NCBI RefSeq assembly: GCF_011752815.1
Contig: NZ_VWWV01000005.1
Span: forward strand, 112,263-176,262
Origin: Enterobacter sp. Cy-643
GTDB taxonomy: Bacteria; Pseudomonadota; Gammaproteobacteria; Enterobacterales; Enterobacteriaceae
Direction: 5' to 3'
DNA length: 64,000 nucleotides
Below the pieces are notes generated by a model. The model was not told where the DNA came from. It searched no databases and worked only from the letters and a program-made list of their open reading frames with translations. Positions 16,970-27,759 of this stretch are shown piece by piece (position 1 is the first letter of the stretch; each line of letters starts with the position of its first letter). The position numbers were made by a program, and so were the translations under genes.

Positions 16970-18814
16970 ATGTTGATTCGACAGGCAGGCCTCGGGCTGG
17001 CGCTTTCGTGCTGCGCGCTTTTCGTCCATGCACAAACGCATGTTTTAATTAACCAGGTTGGCTACGACCTCAATGGACCAAAATCCGCCGTTATTCAATT
17101 GAGCGATGGCGCGAAAGTTAATGCCGGGGACAAGTTTGAGCTGCTGGACAGCGAAAGTAACAAGGTGGTGTACAGCGGTGAACTCGTCGGGCAGGGAAGC
17201 GTTCCGAGCTGGGAGAATCGTACTTTTTATCAGGCGGATTTTAGCGGCTGGCATAAAGCCGGGCGTTATGTGGTTAAGGTGGTCAGCAGCGATGGCGATG
17301 TGCGTTCGGGGCCGTTTATCATCAATAAAGATTTACTTGAACGCTATACGCTCTCTGATGTGATTGCCTATTTCAAAAGCCAGCGCGTAACGGGGCTTTT
17401 TGACAAAGCGGACCGCAAGCTGCCGAAACCGTGGGGCGAGAAAGGTTCGGTGGATGTCCACGGCGGCTGGTATGATGCAACCGGTGACTATGGCGTTCAT
17501 CTTTCCCATCAGAACTTAACCTCCTGGTTTAATCCTCAACAAGCGCCTTTAGTGGCATGGAGCCTGCTGCAAAGCTACCAGCGTCTCGGGGCGCGTAATG
17601 ACGTTAATTTCTCCGAGTATCGCCGCCGCATGCTCGATGAAGGTCTTTATGGCGCCGATTTTCTGGTGCGCATGAAGCAGCCGGGAGAATCTTTCCTGCA
17701 GGCAATATCATCGCCGGGTAAAGACAAACTGGCGCAGGATCGCGTGGTAGCGAACCCTAACTGGCGCACGCAAATCAAAGAAAAAGAGTCTGATTCGACC
17801 ATTGTCGAAGAGTCGGCGGTTGGGCGCCTGGCTTATCAGGCGAGCTTCCGTTCAGGCGCCGGGATGTCGATTGCTGCGCTGGCGCTCGCCAGCACTCAGG
17901 ATGAGGACGGCCAGTATACGCGCGCCCGGTATCTTCAGACTGCGGAAGAGGCTTTTGCCTTCCTGGAAAAAAATAACCTGAAGATGGTGAACGACGGTAA
18001 AGAAAACATCGTCGATGACTATAACGTCCTGCTGGCCGCGACTGAGCTGTATAAAGCGACCGAGAACTCGCATTACCTTGAGGTGGCTTCCCTGCGGGCA
18101 AAAAGCCTGATGAATCGTCAAATTTCAGAAGGCCAATGGAAGCATTACTGGCGCGCAGATGATGCCAGCCGGCCTTATTTCCATCCTTCAGATGCAGGTT
18201 TACCGGTTATCGCTTTGCTGGAGTTTCACGCCGTTGCCCCTGAGAATCAGCGGGCGGCAATCCTCTCCACGGTAAAACAGGCGCTCGACTTTGAACTGAC
18301 AACCACCGCCGATGTGAATAACCCGTTTGGCTATGCTCGCCAGCTGATTCAGCTGAAAGATGGGAGCAGGCGCACCAGCTTCTTCTTCCCGCATGATACG
18401 GAAGCCGCACCGTGGTGGCAGGGGGAGAACGCCCGTATAGCCTCGCTTGCGGCGGCGGCTCGCCAGGCAATGCCGCTGTTTGCAGACGATGCCAATTTTA
18501 CCCAACGCCTCAACGCCTATGCCTGGAACCAGCTGGACTGGATCCTCGGCAGAAACCCATTTGATGTCAGCATGTTGACCGGCAGCGGTTACCGTCACAT
18601 TAGCTATATGTTCTTTAATTCCTGGCGCTATACGACCTTGCCTGGCGGGATTGTGAACGGCATTACCGCCGATCCGCAGCAGAACGTGGATGGCATCGCC
18701 TTCGACCAGGGCTATGCCGTCACCGGGAAAGATGATGACTGGCGCTGGGCTGAGGGCTGGCTGCCTCATTCTGCATGGTATCTGTATGCGGTGAGCCTGC
18801 CGGTACAACAGTAA
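16970..18814 (+). CDS. Glycoside hydrolase family 9 protein
   Basis: A 614-residue exported enzyme. The signal peptide ends near FVHAQ (about residue 22). An N-terminal immunoglobulin-like domain (VLINQVGYDLNGPKSAV onward, to about residue 115) is followed by the GH9 (alpha/alpha)6 barrel. Catalytic-region motifs are GGWYDATGDYGVH (GH9 nucleophile/base aspartates), DWILGRNPFDVSMLTG and the C-terminal WAEGWLPHSAW carrying the probable acid glutamate. Ig-GH9 enzymes include endoglucanases, cellobiohydrolase-like exo-enzymes and the exo-beta-glucosaminidases of vibrio chitin regulons. Pairing with a ChiP-like porin makes a periplasmic oligosaccharide-trimming role likely. Substrate undecided. 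Confidence 0.85.
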   Translation: MLIRQAGLGLALSCCALFVHAQTHVLINQVGYDLNGPKSAVIQLSDGAKVNAGDKFELLDSESNKVVYSGELVGQGSVPSWENRTFYQADFSGWHKAGRYVVKVVSSDGDVRSGPFIINKDLLERYTLSDVIAYFKSQRVTGLFDKADRKLPKPWGEKGSVDVHGGWYDATGDYGVHLSHQNLTSWFNPQQAPLVAWSLLQSYQRLGARNDVNFSEYRRRMLDEGLYGADFLVRMKQPGESFLQAISSPGKDKLAQDRVVANPNWRTQIKEKESDSTIVEESAVGRLAYQASFRSGAGMSIAALALASTQDEDGQYTRARYLQTAEEAFAFLEKNNLKMVNDGKENIVDDYNVLLAATELYKATENSHYLEVASLRAKSLMNRQISEGQWKHYWRADDASRPYFHPSDAGLPVIALLEFHAVAPENQRAAILSTVKQALDFELTTTADVNNPFGYARQLIQLKDGSRRTSFFFPHDTEAAPWWQGENARIASLAAAARQAMPLFADDANFTQRLNAYAWNQLDWILGRNPFDVSMLTGSGYRHISYMFFNSWRYTTLPGGIVNGITADPQQNVDGIAFDQGYAVTGKDDDWRWAEGWLPHSAWYLYAVSLPVQQ

Positions 18815-18818
18815 TAAA

Positions 18819-18852
18819 CGGGATGGAGCGGCGCTTTAGCCGCTCCTGCCCG
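18819..18852. terminator. Hairpin between convergent GH9 gene and iap
   Basis: GGAGCGGC and GCCGCTCC (18825-18832, 18839-18846) with a GCTTTA loop lie 10 bp after the GH9 stop and end at the iap stop. There is no long T-run, so strength is uncertain. The position suits a bidirectional terminator. Confidence 0.5.
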
Positions 18853-18853
18853 A

Positions 18854-19894
18854 TCACTTTCCGGCCTTCGCCAACTCTTTCACCAGCGGCAGCAGAATGC
18901 GCACCGTATCATGGCTGCGACGCTTAATTCTGCCCGGCAGCGCTTTATCCAGATGTTCAAGGTTGTCGAGCGTGGCGTTATGCCAGCTGATGCCGTCTGG
19001 AAATGCCTTATTTTTACCGCGCTGCTGATAGCCGTCTTTCGCCCCCAGCGCCCAGTTGGTTGCTTCGACATAAAGCACTGGGATCCCGGCTTTATCGAAC
19101 GGTTCGCCATCGCTGCAGCAGCCGGTGCCTTTCGGGTATTTCGCATTGAGTCCCGGGTTGCTGGTGGCTTGAATCCCTGCTTGATGAGCAAGGGTGAGCG
19201 CCCGGTCGCGGGTTAGCTTGCGTACGGCCGCAGGCGTTGATGTTCCGCTATTGAAATAGAGCTTATCGCCAACGATCAGGCTGTCCAGATTGATCACCAG
19301 CAGCGTGTTGGCCTGCTCCTCTTTGCTCATGCGTGCCAGAACGTTTTTCGCGCCCAGGGAACCAATTTCTTCTCCGCTGGTGGCAATAAAGCGGATGCCG
19401 TAGCGGGTAGGAATATCTTTCAGGCGCTCGGCCAGCTCCAGCATCACCCCAAGGCCGGAAGCATTATCGTCCACGCCCTGAAGCGTGAGGCCGCCGAGAT
19501 TATTATCCACGTCTTTATCATTAAGCGGCGTATAGGTGTCCAGATGCGCCATGATAATAATTTGCTGTGGCTGTTTACCTTCCCGGGCGGCAATCACGCT
19601 GCTGGTGGTGACGTTATGCCAGGTCTGATGTCCCGCTTTCGTGGTGTAGATATAGCGAGTATTAAACTGGCGAATATCGCTCTGATATCCCCAGCTTTTA
19701 AACTGCTGCTGAATATAGTCTGCGGCCAGCATTTCGGCAGGACTGCCGGTCATTCGACCCGGAAAATAGGTTGCGATATGGCGGATTTGCTGGTCGGCAA
19801 GGTCACCTTGCTGCGTGACCTTTGCCACTGCGGGAAAGCTAAAGCACGCGCCCAGCGCCAGGCAAATCACCGAGCGGCGCAATGCGGAAAACAT
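18854..19894 (-). CDS. iap: Alkaline phosphatase isozyme conversion aminopeptidase Iap
   Basis: A 346-residue secreted M28-family zinc aminopeptidase (E. coli Iap: 345). The signal peptide ends at FPAVA (about residue 24). Metal-site signatures are MAHLDTYTP (about 116), GVDDNASGLGVML (about 140) and ATSGEEIGSLGA (about 171). In E. coli it removes the N-terminal arginine of PhoA in the periplasm. E. coli iap flanks the CRISPR-Cas locus; here no cas gene or repeat array adjoins it. Confidence 0.93.
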   Translation of the reverse strand: MFSALRRSVICLALGACFSFPAVAKVTQQGDLADQQIRHIATYFPGRMTGSPAEMLAADYIQQQFKSWGYQSDIRQFNTRYIYTTKAGHQTWHNVTTSSVIAAREGKQPQQIIIMAHLDTYTPLNDKDVDNNLGGLTLQGVDDNASGLGVMLELAERLKDIPTRYGIRFIATSGEEIGSLGAKNVLARMSKEEQANTLLVINLDSLIVGDKLYFNSGTSTPAAVRKLTRDRALTLAHQAGIQATSNPGLNAKYPKGTGCCSDGEPFDKAGIPVLYVEATNWALGAKDGYQQRGKNKAFPDGISWHNATLDNLEHLDKALPGRIKRRSHDTVRILLPLVKELAKAGK

Positions 19895-20173
19895 AGTACG
19901 TCCTTATTCATCTTTATTAGTCGGAAATTTTAAGCGTCGTTAGTATGAAACTGTGAGCCAGGTTAAACAATTTCATTTGCTCTTAAATCCGCGAAAAAAC
20001 GGCTGGTTAAGCACATTTTGTCGTTAGCTTTGCCGCGGCGTTATTCTTTTCGGGAACTAGTCATTCCAATTCGTAATTTCATAACAAATAAGCCCAAGAC
20101 TTATAGTCCCCTTAGATTAAATCTCAAGCGGCTGCGATGAACGGCCGCGGCGCATCTGCTTAAAGGGAAGGTT
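19895..20173. promoter_or_regulatory. Divergent iap/cysD promoter region
   Basis: Contains leftward iap and rightward cysDNC promoters. TATAGT (20102-20107) preceded by the AT-rich TTTCATAACAAATAAGCCC resembles the CysB-activated cysD promoter of enterics. A GC-rich inverted GGCCGCGGC-type element lies near 20143-20153. No CRISPR-type repeats are present. Confidence 0.5.
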
Positions 20174-21082
20174 ATGGACCAAAAACGACTCACTCACTTA
20201 CGGCAACTGGAGGCTGAAAGCATCCATATTATCCGTGAGGTCGCTGCCGAATTTTCTAATCCGGTGATGATGTATTCCATTGGGAAAGATTCTTCGGTCA
20301 TGCTGCATTTGGCCCGTAAAGCTTTCTACCCAGGTACGCTGCCGTTCCCGCTGCTGCACGTTGATACCGGCTGGAAATTCCGCGAAATGTACGAGTTCCG
20401 TGACCGCACCGCGAAAACCTACGGCTGCGATCTTATTGTGCACCGCAATCCTGAAGGCGTGGCGATGGGCATTAACCCGTTCGTGCACGGCAGCGCAAAA
20501 CATACCGACATCATGAAAACCGAAGGGCTGAAGCAGGCGCTGAATAAATACGGTTTTGATGCAGCCTTTGGCGGCGCGCGCCGCGACGAAGAGAAATCCC
20601 GTGCCAAAGAGCGTATTTACTCTTTCCGCGATCGCTTCCACCGCTGGGACCCCAAAAACCAGCGGCCTGAGCTGTGGCATAACTACAACGGCCAGATTAA
20701 CAAAGGCGAAAGCATTCGCGTGTTCCCGCTGTCTAACTGGACAGAACTGGATATCTGGCAGTACATCTACCTGGAAAATATTGATATCGTTCCACTGTAT
20801 CTGGCGGCACCGCGTCCCGTGCTGGAACGCGACGGTATGCTGATGATGATTGACGACGATCGTATCGATCTGCAGCCAGGAGAAGTGATTGAACAACGTA
20901 TGGTGCGCTTCCGTACCCTGGGCTGCTGGCCGCTGACCGGCGCGGTGGAGTCAACCGCGCAGACGCTGCCGGAGATCATCGAAGAGATGCTGGTTTCCAC
21001 TACCAGTGAACGCCAGGGACGCATGATTGACCGCGACCAGGCCGGCTCGATGGAGCTGAAAAAACGCCAGGGTTATTTCTAA
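20174..21082 (+). CDS. cysD: Sulfate adenylyltransferase small subunit CysD
   Basis: A 302-residue PP-loop (adenine-alpha-hydrolase fold) protein, E. coli length. [17 protein letters not shown] (about 36-52) is the ATP pyrophosphatase loop, and [15 protein letters not shown] (about 134-148) is the conserved substrate region. With the GTPase CysN it adenylates sulfate to APS, driven by GTP hydrolysis. First gene of cysDNC; the RBS is AAAGGGAAGG. Confidence 0.97.
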   Translation: MDQKRLTHLRQLEAESIHIIREVAAEFSNPVMMYSIGKDSSVMLHLARKAFYPGTLPFPLLHVDTGWKFREMYEFRDRTAKTYGCDLIVHRNPEGVAMGINPFVHGSAKHTDIMKTEGLKQALNKYGFDAAFGGARRDEEKSRAKERIYSFRDRFHRWDPKNQRPELWHNYNGQINKGESIRVFPLSNWTELDIWQYIYLENIDIVPLYLAAPRPVLERDGMLMMIDDDRIDLQPGEVIEQRMVRFRTLGCWPLTGAVESTAQTLPEIIEEMLVSTTSERQGRMIDRDQAGSMELKKRQGYF

Positions 21083-21093
21083 GGAGCCGCCAG

Positions 21094-22521
21094 ATGAACA
21101 CCACTATTGCACAACAAATCGCTGATGAAGGCGGCGTCGAAGCCTACCTGCACGCCCAGCAGCACAAAAGCCTGCTGCGCTTTTTGACCTGCGGCAGCGT
21201 CGATGACGGCAAAAGCACCCTGATTGGCCGCCTGCTGCACGACACGCGCCAGATTTATGAAGATCAGCTTTCGTCGCTGCATACCGACAGCAAACGTCAC
21301 GGCACGCAGGGCGAGAAGCTCGACTTAGCGTTGCTGGTGGATGGCCTGCAGGCCGAGCGCGAGCAGGGCATTACCATTGACGTGGCCTACCGCTATTTCT
21401 CCACCGAGAAGCGCAAATTTATTATTGCCGACACGCCGGGGCACGAACAGTACACCCGCAATATGGCGACAGGAGCATCGACCTGCGACCTGGCGATCTT
21501 ACTGATCGACGCCCGCAAAGGTGTGTTGGATCAAACCCGTCGCCACAGCTTTATCTCCACGCTGCTGGGGATCAAACACCTGGTCGTGGCGATCAACAAA
21601 ATGGATCTGGTGGCGTTCAGCGAGCAGACCTTCGAGCAGATCAAACAGGATTACCTGACCTTCGCTCAGCAGTTGCCGGCGGATTTGGATATTCGCTTTG
21701 TGCCGCTCTCCGCGCTGGAAGGGGACAACGTCGCCAGCGCCAGCGCCCAAATGCCGTGGTACAGCGGCCCGACGCTGCTCGAAGTACTGGAAACGGTAGA
21801 AATTATTCGCGGCGTGGAGCAGCAGCCAATGCGCTTCCCGGTGCAGTACGTGAACCGCCCTAATCTTGATTTCCGCGGCTATGCGGGGACGCTCGCTTCC
21901 GGCACCGTGAAAGTAGGCCAGCGCGTCAAAGTGCTGCCGTCTGGTGTGGAATCCAGCATCGCCCGAATCGTGACTTTTGATGGAGATTTGCAACAAGCCG
22001 GCGCGGGGGAAGCGATCACTCTGGTACTGAAAGACGAAATCGACATCAGTCGAGGCGACCTGCTGGTGGAGGCAACCGAATCGCTGGCTGCGGTACAGAG
22101 CGCGAAAGTCGATGTGGTGTGGATGGCGGAGCAACCGCTGGTGCCGGGCCAGAGCTTTGATATCAAAATTGCCGGGAAGAAAACCCGCGCGCGCGTCGAT
22201 AACATTCAGTATCAGGTCGAGATTAACTCGCTGACTCAGCGCGTGGTGGAAAGCCTGCCGTTGAACGGCATTGGGCTGGTGGATCTCACCTTCGACGAGC
22301 CGCTGGTGCTCGACAAATACCAGAGCAACCCGGTGACCGGCGGGCTGATTTTCATCGACCGTCTGAGTAACGTGACCGTCGGTGCAGGCATGGTGCGTGA
22401 GCCGCAGGCCGAGGTTTATCAGGAACCTTCGGCGTACAGCGCGTTTGAGCTTGAGCTTAACGCCCTGGTGCGTCGCCACTTCCCACATTGGGGCGCGCGT
22501 GACCTGGTGGGAGGCAAATAA
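21094..22521 (+). CDS. cysN: Sulfate adenylyltransferase GTPase subunit CysN
   Basis: A 475-residue translational-GTPase-like protein, E. coli length. G-domain motifs are GSVDDGKST (about 32-40), DTPGHEQY (about 110-117) and NKMD (about 165-168); the two beta-barrel domains follow. GTP hydrolysis powers APS formation by CysD. Its TAA overlaps the cysC ATG by one base. Confidence 0.97.
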   Translation: MNTTIAQQIADEGGVEAYLHAQQHKSLLRFLTCGSVDDGKSTLIGRLLHDTRQIYEDQLSSLHTDSKRHGTQGEKLDLALLVDGLQAEREQGITIDVAYRYFSTEKRKFIIADTPGHEQYTRNMATGASTCDLAILLIDARKGVLDQTRRHSFISTLLGIKHLVVAINKMDLVAFSEQTFEQIKQDYLTFAQQLPADLDIRFVPLSALEGDNVASASAQMPWYSGPTLLEVLETVEIIRGVEQQPMRFPVQYVNRPNLDFRGYAGTLASGTVKVGQRVKVLPSGVESSIARIVTFDGDLQQAGAGEAITLVLKDEIDISRGDLLVEATESLAAVQSAKVDVVWMAEQPLVPGQSFDIKIAGKKTRARVDNIQYQVEINSLTQRVVESLPLNGIGLVDLTFDEPLVLDKYQSNPVTGGLIFIDRLSNVTVGAGMVREPQAEVYQEPSAYSAFELELNALVRRHFPHWGARDLVGGK

Positions 22522-23126
22522 TGGCCGACCATGATGAAAACGTGGTCTGGCATGCTCATCCGGTGACGCGCGAGCAGCGTGAAGCCTTGCACAAGCATCG
22601 CGGCGCGGTGCTGTGGTTTACCGGCTTGTCCGGCTCCGGGAAATCAACCGTAGCCGGTGCCCTCGAGCAAGAGCTGCACAAACTTGGCGTAAGCACGTAT
22701 TTGCTTGATGGTGATAACGTGCGCCACGGCTTGTGCAGCGACCTGGGCTTCAGCGATGCTGACCGTAAAGAGAACATTCGGCGGGTTGGCGAAGTGGCAG
22801 GCCTTATGGTGGATGCGGGCCTGGTCGTGCTCAGCGCTTTTATCTCGCCGCACCGAGCCGAAAGGCAAATGGTACGTGAACGAGCCGGAGAAGGGCGCTT
22901 CTACGAAGTGTTTGTGGACACGCCGTTAGCCATTTGCGAAACGCGCGATCCAAAAGGGCTTTACAAGAAAGCCAGGGCCGGAGAATTGAAGAATTTTACC
23001 GGGATTGATTCGGCGTATGAGCCGCCATTACGGGCTGAAATTCACTTAGACGGCGAACAATTAGTAACAAATTTAGTGGCCCAAATATTAGACCTGCTGC
23101 GTCGCGACGATATCATCAATTGCTGA
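22521..23126 (+). CDS. cysC: Adenylylsulfate kinase CysC
   Basis: A 201-residue APS kinase (E. coli length). The P-loop [11 protein letters not shown] (about 33-43), DGDNVRHGL (about 62-70) and [14 protein letters not shown] (about 107-120) are the family landmarks. It phosphorylates APS at the 3' position with ATP to give PAPS for CysH. A hairpin CCGGAAGC/GCTTCCGG (23133-23153) follows the stop and may attenuate readthrough into ygbE. Confidence 0.97.
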   Translation: MADHDENVVWHAHPVTREQREALHKHRGAVLWFTGLSGSGKSTVAGALEQELHKLGVSTYLLDGDNVRHGLCSDLGFSDADRKENIRRVGEVAGLMVDAGLVVLSAFISPHRAERQMVRERAGEGRFYEVFVDTPLAICETRDPKGLYKKARAGELKNFTGIDSAYEPPLRAEIHLDGEQLVTNLVAQILDLLRRDDIINC

Positions 23127-23176
23127 AGACGCCCGGAAGCACAACGCTTCCGGCCATCAGGGTTATGAAATCAGTT

Positions 23177-23500
23177 ATGCGCAACAGCACGAATATCGTT
23201 ATATCTCAGGCTGAATCCAGCCCGACGGTCGAGGAAACAACCTGGTCACTGCCCGGGGCGTTTATCGGCTTTTTGTCGTGGCTGCTGGCGCTAGGTATTC
23301 CCTTTTTGGTCTATGGCCCCAACACGCTCTTTTTCTTCCTCTACACCTGGCCATTCTTTCTGGCGCTGATGCCGGTTGCGGTGGTGGTGGGTATTGCTTT
23401 GCACTCCATTTTGCGTGGCAAGCTGTTGTTCAGCTGCGTGGCTACGCTGCTCTCCGTGGCGCTGATGTTCGGCGTGCTTTTTATGTGGCTAATGGGCTAG
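23177..23500 (+). CDS. ygbE: DUF3561 inner-membrane protein YgbE
   Basis: A 107-residue protein with three hydrophobic segments (LPGAFIGFLSWLLALGIPFL, LFFFLYTWPFFLALMPVAVV and a C-terminal one ending MLFGVLFMW-like). It matches E. coli YgbE in length and sequence. The ATG at 23177 gives the E. coli length; an in-frame ATG four codons earlier (23165) is possible. It follows cysC by about 50 bp. Function unknown. Confidence 0.85.
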   Translation: MRNSTNIVISQAESSPTVEETTWSLPGAFIGFLSWLLALGIPFLVYGPNTLFFFLYTWPFFLALMPVAVVVGIALHSILRGKLLFSCVATLLSVALMFGVLFMWLMG

Positions 23501-23685
23501 CCGTGCCGAACTGCGTCAAACCGTAACAGACTATTTATGAGCAACGTTAAGCTAAACTTGCTGCAATCGCGCATGAATGCGCGTTATGTGGTAAATTCTG
23601 GCGCGATTTGGCGGTCAGGCGTGCTTGCCGCAGTGGAGTCGATGAAAAAGTTGTGGGATGATTGTGCCGTTTTTCAGGGGGCAGG

Positions 23686-24012
23686 ATGGGTAAACTAACG
23701 CTGCTGTTGCTGGCCTTGCTGGTCTGGCTTCAGTATTCGCTGTGGTTCGGAAAAAACGGCGTACACGATTACACGCGTGTCAGCGAAGATGTCGCTGCGC
23801 AGCAGGCAACCAATGCCAAACTAAAATCTCGCAACGATCAGCTTTTTGCCGAAATTGACGACCTCAACGGCGGCCAGGAAGCGATTGAAGAGCGCGCTCG
23901 TAACGAACTCAGCATGACCAAGCCAGGGGAGACTTTCTACCGCCTGGTGCCGGATGCCTCCAAACGCGCAGCCAACGGTAATACCTCCAACGCCGGGCAA
24001 AATAATCGATAA
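23686..24012 (+). CDS. ftsB: Cell division protein FtsB
   Basis: A 108-residue bitopic protein, five residues longer than the E. coli form because of its C-terminal tail. It has one N-terminal membrane segment ([18 protein letters not shown], about 3-20), a periplasmic leucine-zipper coiled coil (about 30-65) and the conserved [14 protein letters not shown]. It joins FtsL and FtsQ at the divisome and helps activate FtsWI. The start MGKL follows GGGGGCAGG. It precedes ispD by 19 bp. Confidence 0.96.
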   Translation: MGKLTLLLLALLVWLQYSLWFGKNGVHDYTRVSEDVAAQQATNAKLKSRNDQLFAEIDDLNGGQEAIEERARNELSMTKPGETFYRLVPDASKRAANGNTSNAGQNNR

Positions 24013-24031
24013 CTCAGCATAAGTGAAAGGC

Positions 24032-24742
24032 ATGGCAGACTCCTTCCCGGACGTAATTGCCGTGGTACCGGCCGCCGGTATCGGCAGCCGTATGCAAACG
24101 GAATGTCCTAAGCAGTACCTACACATCGGCGACAAAACGATTCTCGAACACGCGGTGGCCAGCCTGATGGCGCATCCGCGTGTGGGCCAGACGATCGTAG
24201 CTCTCAGCCCCGACGACACCTATTTTTCCTCTTTGCCGCTGGCAACCCATCCTCGCGTCACCGCGGTAACTGGCGGCAAGCAGCGTGCAGATTCCGTGCT
24301 GGCTGGTCTGCAGGCCGCGGGCAATGCGGAATGGGTGCTGGTGCATGATGCCGCGCGTCCATGCCTGCATCGGGACGATCTGGATAAGCTGCTGGCAATA
24401 ACCGCCACCAGTAAAATCGGCGGCATTCTGGCGGCTCCGGTTCGCGATACGATGAAGCGGGGCGAGCCGGGCAAAGGGCTGATTGCCCATACGGTTGATC
24501 GGGAAGATCTTTGGCATGCCCTGACGCCGCAGCTTTTCCCTCTCGAACTTTTGCGCAGCTGCCTGCTGCGCGCGCTGGATGAAGGTGCCACCATTACCGA
24601 TGAAGCCTCAGCCCTTGAATATTGTGGCTTCCATCCAGAACTGATTAGCGCCCGCGCTGATAATATCAAAGTGACTCGCCCTGAAGATCTGGCGCTGGCG
24701 GCTTTCTATCTTACGCGGTTAACCCAAACGGAGAATTTATAA
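24032..24742 (+). CDS. ispD: 2-C-methyl-D-erythritol 4-phosphate cytidylyltransferase IspD
   Basis: A 236-residue MEP-pathway enzyme of E. coli length. [20 protein letters not shown] (about 11-30) is the CTP-binding loop, and [11 protein letters not shown] (about 103-113) holds the metal-binding aspartate region. It makes CDP-methylerythritol from MEP and CTP. The ATG at 24032 follows GTGAAAGG. The TAA shares a base with the ispF ATG, so translation is coupled. Confidence 0.97.
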   Translation: MADSFPDVIAVVPAAGIGSRMQTECPKQYLHIGDKTILEHAVASLMAHPRVGQTIVALSPDDTYFSSLPLATHPRVTAVTGGKQRADSVLAGLQAAGNAEWVLVHDAARPCLHRDDLDKLLAITATSKIGGILAAPVRDTMKRGEPGKGLIAHTVDREDLWHALTPQLFPLELLRSCLLRALDEGATITDEASALEYCGFHPELISARADNIKVTRPEDLALAAFYLTRLTQTENL

Positions 24743-25221
24743 TGCGTATCGGACATGGTTTTGATGTTCATGCTTTTGGCGGCGAAGGCCCGATTATTAT
24801 TGGCGGCGTTCGTGTTCCGTTCGAAAAAGGGCTGCTGGCTCATTCCGACGGTGACGTTGCTCTGCATGCCCTGACCGATGCTCTGCTGGGTGCCGCCGCG
24901 CTGGGGGATATTGGCAAACTGTTCCCGGACACCGATCCCGCCTTCAAAGGTGCGGACAGCCGTGAACTGCTGCGTGAAGCCTGGCGCCGTATTCAGGCCA
25001 AAGGTTTTACCCTCGGGAACGTGGATGTGACGATTATCGCCCAGGCACCGAAAATGGCGCCGCACATCCCGCAGATGCGGGTGTTCATTGCCGAAGATCT
25101 CGGCTGCCATATGGATGACGTCAACGTCAAAGCAACCACCACCGAGAAACTTGGCTTTACCGGCCGCGGCGAAGGCATTGCCTGTGAAGCCGTCGCGCTG
25201 CTGCATAAGGTCAGCAAGTAA
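24742..25221 (+). CDS. ispF: 2-C-methyl-D-erythritol 2,4-cyclodiphosphate synthase IspF
   Basis: A 159-residue trimeric zinc enzyme (E. coli length). [11 protein letters not shown] (zinc ligands Asp8 and His10), [19 protein letters not shown] (His42 region) and the [19 protein letters not shown]-binding loop are clear. It cyclises CDP-ME 2-phosphate, releasing CMP. The TAA overlaps the truD ATG by one base, continuing a tightly packed operon. Confidence 0.97.
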   Translation: MRIGHGFDVHAFGGEGPIIIGGVRVPFEKGLLAHSDGDVALHALTDALLGAAALGDIGKLFPDTDPAFKGADSRELLREAWRRIQAKGFTLGNVDVTIIAQAPKMAPHIPQMRVFIAEDLGCHMDDVNVKATTTEKLGFTGRGEGIACEAVALLHKVSK

Positions 25222-26267
25222 TGGACATGCAAAACCTGACCTGGCTGCACGGCAAGCCTCAGGGCAGCGGCGTCATCAAGGCCAGCCCGGAAGATTTCGT
25301 GGTCATTGAGGATCTGGGTTTTGGCCCGGACGGTGACGGCGAGCATCTACTACTGCGAATTTTGAAAAGCGGCTGCAATACGCGTTTCGTGGCCGATGCG
25401 CTGGCAAAATTTCTCAAGGTTCATGCCCGCGAAGTGAGCTTTGCCGGGCAAAAAGATAAACATGCGGTGACCGAACAATGGTTCTGCGTTCGCCTGCCGG
25501 GCAAAGAGATGCCGGACATGAGCGCCTTTACCCTTGAGGGATGCCAGGTGCTGGAATTTGCTCGCCACCGCCGTAAGCTTCGCTTAGGGGCGCTGAAAGG
25601 AAACCGTTTTACCCTCGTGCTACGTGAAGTTAGCGATCGTAACGAAATGGAACAGCGCCTGCAGGCCGTTGCTGATTTGGGCGTGCCTAACTACTTCGGC
25701 AGCCAGCGTTTTGGCATCGGCGGGAACAACCTGCATCAGGCGAAGCGCTGGGCAGAAAGCAATGCGCCGCTGCGCGACAGAAATAAACGAAGTTTTTGGT
25801 TGTCGGCGGCACGCAGCGCGTTGTTTAATCAGATTGTTAGCCAGCGCCTGAAAAAAACAGACTTTAATCAAGTTGTTGATGGCGATGCGCTACAATTGGC
25901 AGGCCGCGGCAGCTGGTTTGTCGCCACCCCGGAAGAACTTCCAGGCCTGCAACAGCGAGTGAATGACAGCGAATTGCTGATCACCGCTTCGTTGCCGGGC
26001 GACGGCGAGTGGGGAACGCAAAACGCAGCGCTGGCTTTTGAGCAGCAATCCGTGGCGGAAGAAGAGATTCTGCTGGGGTTGTTGAAGCGTGAGCGGGTGG
26101 AGGCGGCGCGCCGTGCGATGCTGGTTCAGCCGAAAGGGCTGAGCTGGGACTGGTGGGATGATGTCACCGTCGAGCTGAACTTCTGGTTACCGGCGGGAAG
26201 TTTTGCCACCAGCGTTGTCAGGGAACTCATGAACACAGCGGGTGATTATGCGAATATTGCTGAGTAA
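25221..26267 (+). CDS. truD: tRNA pseudouridine(13) synthase TruD
   Basis: A 348-residue TruD-family enzyme (E. coli: 349). [15 protein letters not shown] (about 73-87) includes the catalytic aspartate of the family, and [13 protein letters not shown] and [17 protein letters not shown] are conserved. It converts U13 of tRNA-Glu to pseudouridine. Its last 20 bases overlap surE, as in related genomes. Confidence 0.95.
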   Translation: MDMQNLTWLHGKPQGSGVIKASPEDFVVIEDLGFGPDGDGEHLLLRILKSGCNTRFVADALAKFLKVHAREVSFAGQKDKHAVTEQWFCVRLPGKEMPDMSAFTLEGCQVLEFARHRRKLRLGALKGNRFTLVLREVSDRNEMEQRLQAVADLGVPNYFGSQRFGIGGNNLHQAKRWAESNAPLRDRNKRSFWLSAARSALFNQIVSQRLKKTDFNQVVDGDALQLAGRGSWFVATPEELPGLQQRVNDSELLITASLPGDGEWGTQNAALAFEQQSVAEEEILLGLLKRERVEAARRAMLVQPKGLSWDWWDDVTVELNFWLPAGSFATSVVRELMNTAGDYANIAE

Positions 26268-27009
26268 CGATGACGGAGTCCACGCGCCTGGTATTCAGGT
26301 GCTGGCGAAGGCGTTGCGTGAATTTGCCGAGGTGCAGGTAGTGGCGCCGGACAGAAACCGCAGCGGCGCATCAAACTCGCTGACGCTGGAGTCATCGCTA
26401 AGAACCTTTACCCTCGCCAACGGGGATATCTCCGTTCAAATGGGAACGCCGACGGACTGTGTCTATCTGGGCGTAAATGCTCTGATGCATCCGCGCCCGG
26501 ACATTGTGGTGTCGGGCATCAACGCCGGGCCAAACCTCGGCGACGACGTGATTTATTCAGGCACCGTCGCGGCGGCGACGGAAGGGCGGCATTTGGGGCT
26601 TCCGGCCCTGGCCGTCTCGCTGGATGGCCATCAGCATTATGAGACCGCTGCGGCGGTCACCTGCTCTATTCTCCGGGCGCTGGCTCGGGAGCCACTGCGC
26701 ACCGGGCGCATTCTGAATATCAACGTTCCAGATTTACCGCTGGACCAAATCAAAGGCATTCGCGTCACGCGCTGCGGCAGCCGTCATCCGGCAGACCAGG
26801 TGATTCGGCAGGAAGATCCGCGTGGCAACACGGTGTACTGGATTGGCCCACCGGGGGAAAAGCTGGATGTTGCACCGGACACCGACTTTGCCGCCGTCGA
26901 CGAAGGCTATGTGTCGGTGACGCCGCTGCATGTCGATTTAACCGCACATAGCGCCCATGAAGTCGTTGGCCACTGGCTTGAAAAAGCCGGAGTTGAGGCG
27001 CAATGGTAA
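26248..27009 (+). CDS. surE: 5'/3'-nucleotidase SurE
   Basis: A 253-residue metal-dependent nucleotidase, E. coli length. The N-terminal [16 protein letters not shown] (metal-binding Asp8-Asp9), [11 protein letters not shown] and [20 protein letters not shown] are family signatures. It dephosphorylates nucleoside monophosphates and short polyphosphate. The ATG at 26248 lies inside truD, and the 3' end overlaps pcm by seven bases. Confidence 0.96.
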   Translation: MRILLSNDDGVHAPGIQVLAKALREFAEVQVVAPDRNRSGASNSLTLESSLRTFTLANGDISVQMGTPTDCVYLGVNALMHPRPDIVVSGINAGPNLGDDVIYSGTVAAATEGRHLGLPALAVSLDGHQHYETAAAVTCSILRALAREPLRTGRILNINVPDLPLDQIKGIRVTRCGSRHPADQVIRQEDPRGNTVYWIGPPGEKLDVAPDTDFAAVDEGYVSVTPLHVDLTAHSAHEVVGHWLEKAGVEAQW

Positions 27010-27629
27010 GCAAACGCGTACAGGCTCTTCTCGATCAATTACGTGCCCAGGGCATCAAGAATGAACAGGTTCTTGAGGCTATCGCGCAGGTGCCGCGTGA
27101 GAAGTTTGTCGACGAAGCGTTTGAACACAAAGCCTGGGAAAACACCGCGTTACCTATTGGGTCTGGCCAGACTATCTCTCAGCCGTATATGGTAGCGAGG
27201 ATGACGGAGCTGCTGGAGCTGACGCCGCAGTCAAAAGTGCTGGAAATTGGTACCGGGTCTGGCTACCAGACCGCGATTCTGGCGCATCTGGTAGGGCATG
27301 TTTGCTCCGTGGAGCGTATCAAAGGGCTGCAATGGCACGCCAGGCGTCGCCTGAAGCAGCTGGATTTACACAATATTTCGACCCGTCACGGCGATGGCTG
27401 GCAGGGCTGGCAGGCTAAAGCGCCGTTCGACGCTATTATTGTGACAGCGGCACCGCCGGAAATTCCCACTGCGCTGCTGTCGCAGCTGGATGAAGGTGGC
27501 ATTCTTGTTTTACCCGTGGGTGACGACCGGCAGTTTTTGAAGCGCGTGCGGCGCCACGGAGATGAATTTTTAATCGACACGGTAGAAGCTGTTCGCTTTG
27601 TGCCCTTAGTGCGTGGCGAATTAGCATAA
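27003..27629 (+). CDS. pcm: Protein-L-isoaspartate O-methyltransferase Pcm
   Basis: A 208-residue SAM methyltransferase (E. coli length). Motif [17 protein letters not shown] (about 79-94), the N-terminal [15 protein letters not shown] substrate loop and [14 protein letters not shown] are seen. It methylates isoaspartyl residues in aged proteins to start repair. A CCGGA/TCCGG hairpin with TTTTCTT follows the stop (27631-27650) and may end this transcript before nlpD. Confidence 0.96.
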   Translation: MVSKRVQALLDQLRAQGIKNEQVLEAIAQVPREKFVDEAFEHKAWENTALPIGSGQTISQPYMVARMTELLELTPQSKVLEIGTGSGYQTAILAHLVGHVCSVERIKGLQWHARRRLKQLDLHNISTRHGDGWQGWQAKAPFDAIIVTAAPPEIPTALLSQLDEGGILVLPVGDDRQFLKRVRRHGDEFLIDTVEAVRFVPLVRGELA

Positions 27630-27759
27630 CCCGGAAATATCCGGTTTTCTTGCTGCCGATTCGGCGTAACGTAGCCGAATTCAGCAAAAGCTGGCGTGGT
27701 TTACGCCGCTTTTCTACAGTGTTTTATGCATATCTGGTTGTTATCATTTTGGGGGATAA

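Noticed and set aside
15258..20173. CRISPR array or cas genes near iap
   Set aside because: I looked because of E. coli synteny. There are no regularly spaced repeats and no cas-like genes.
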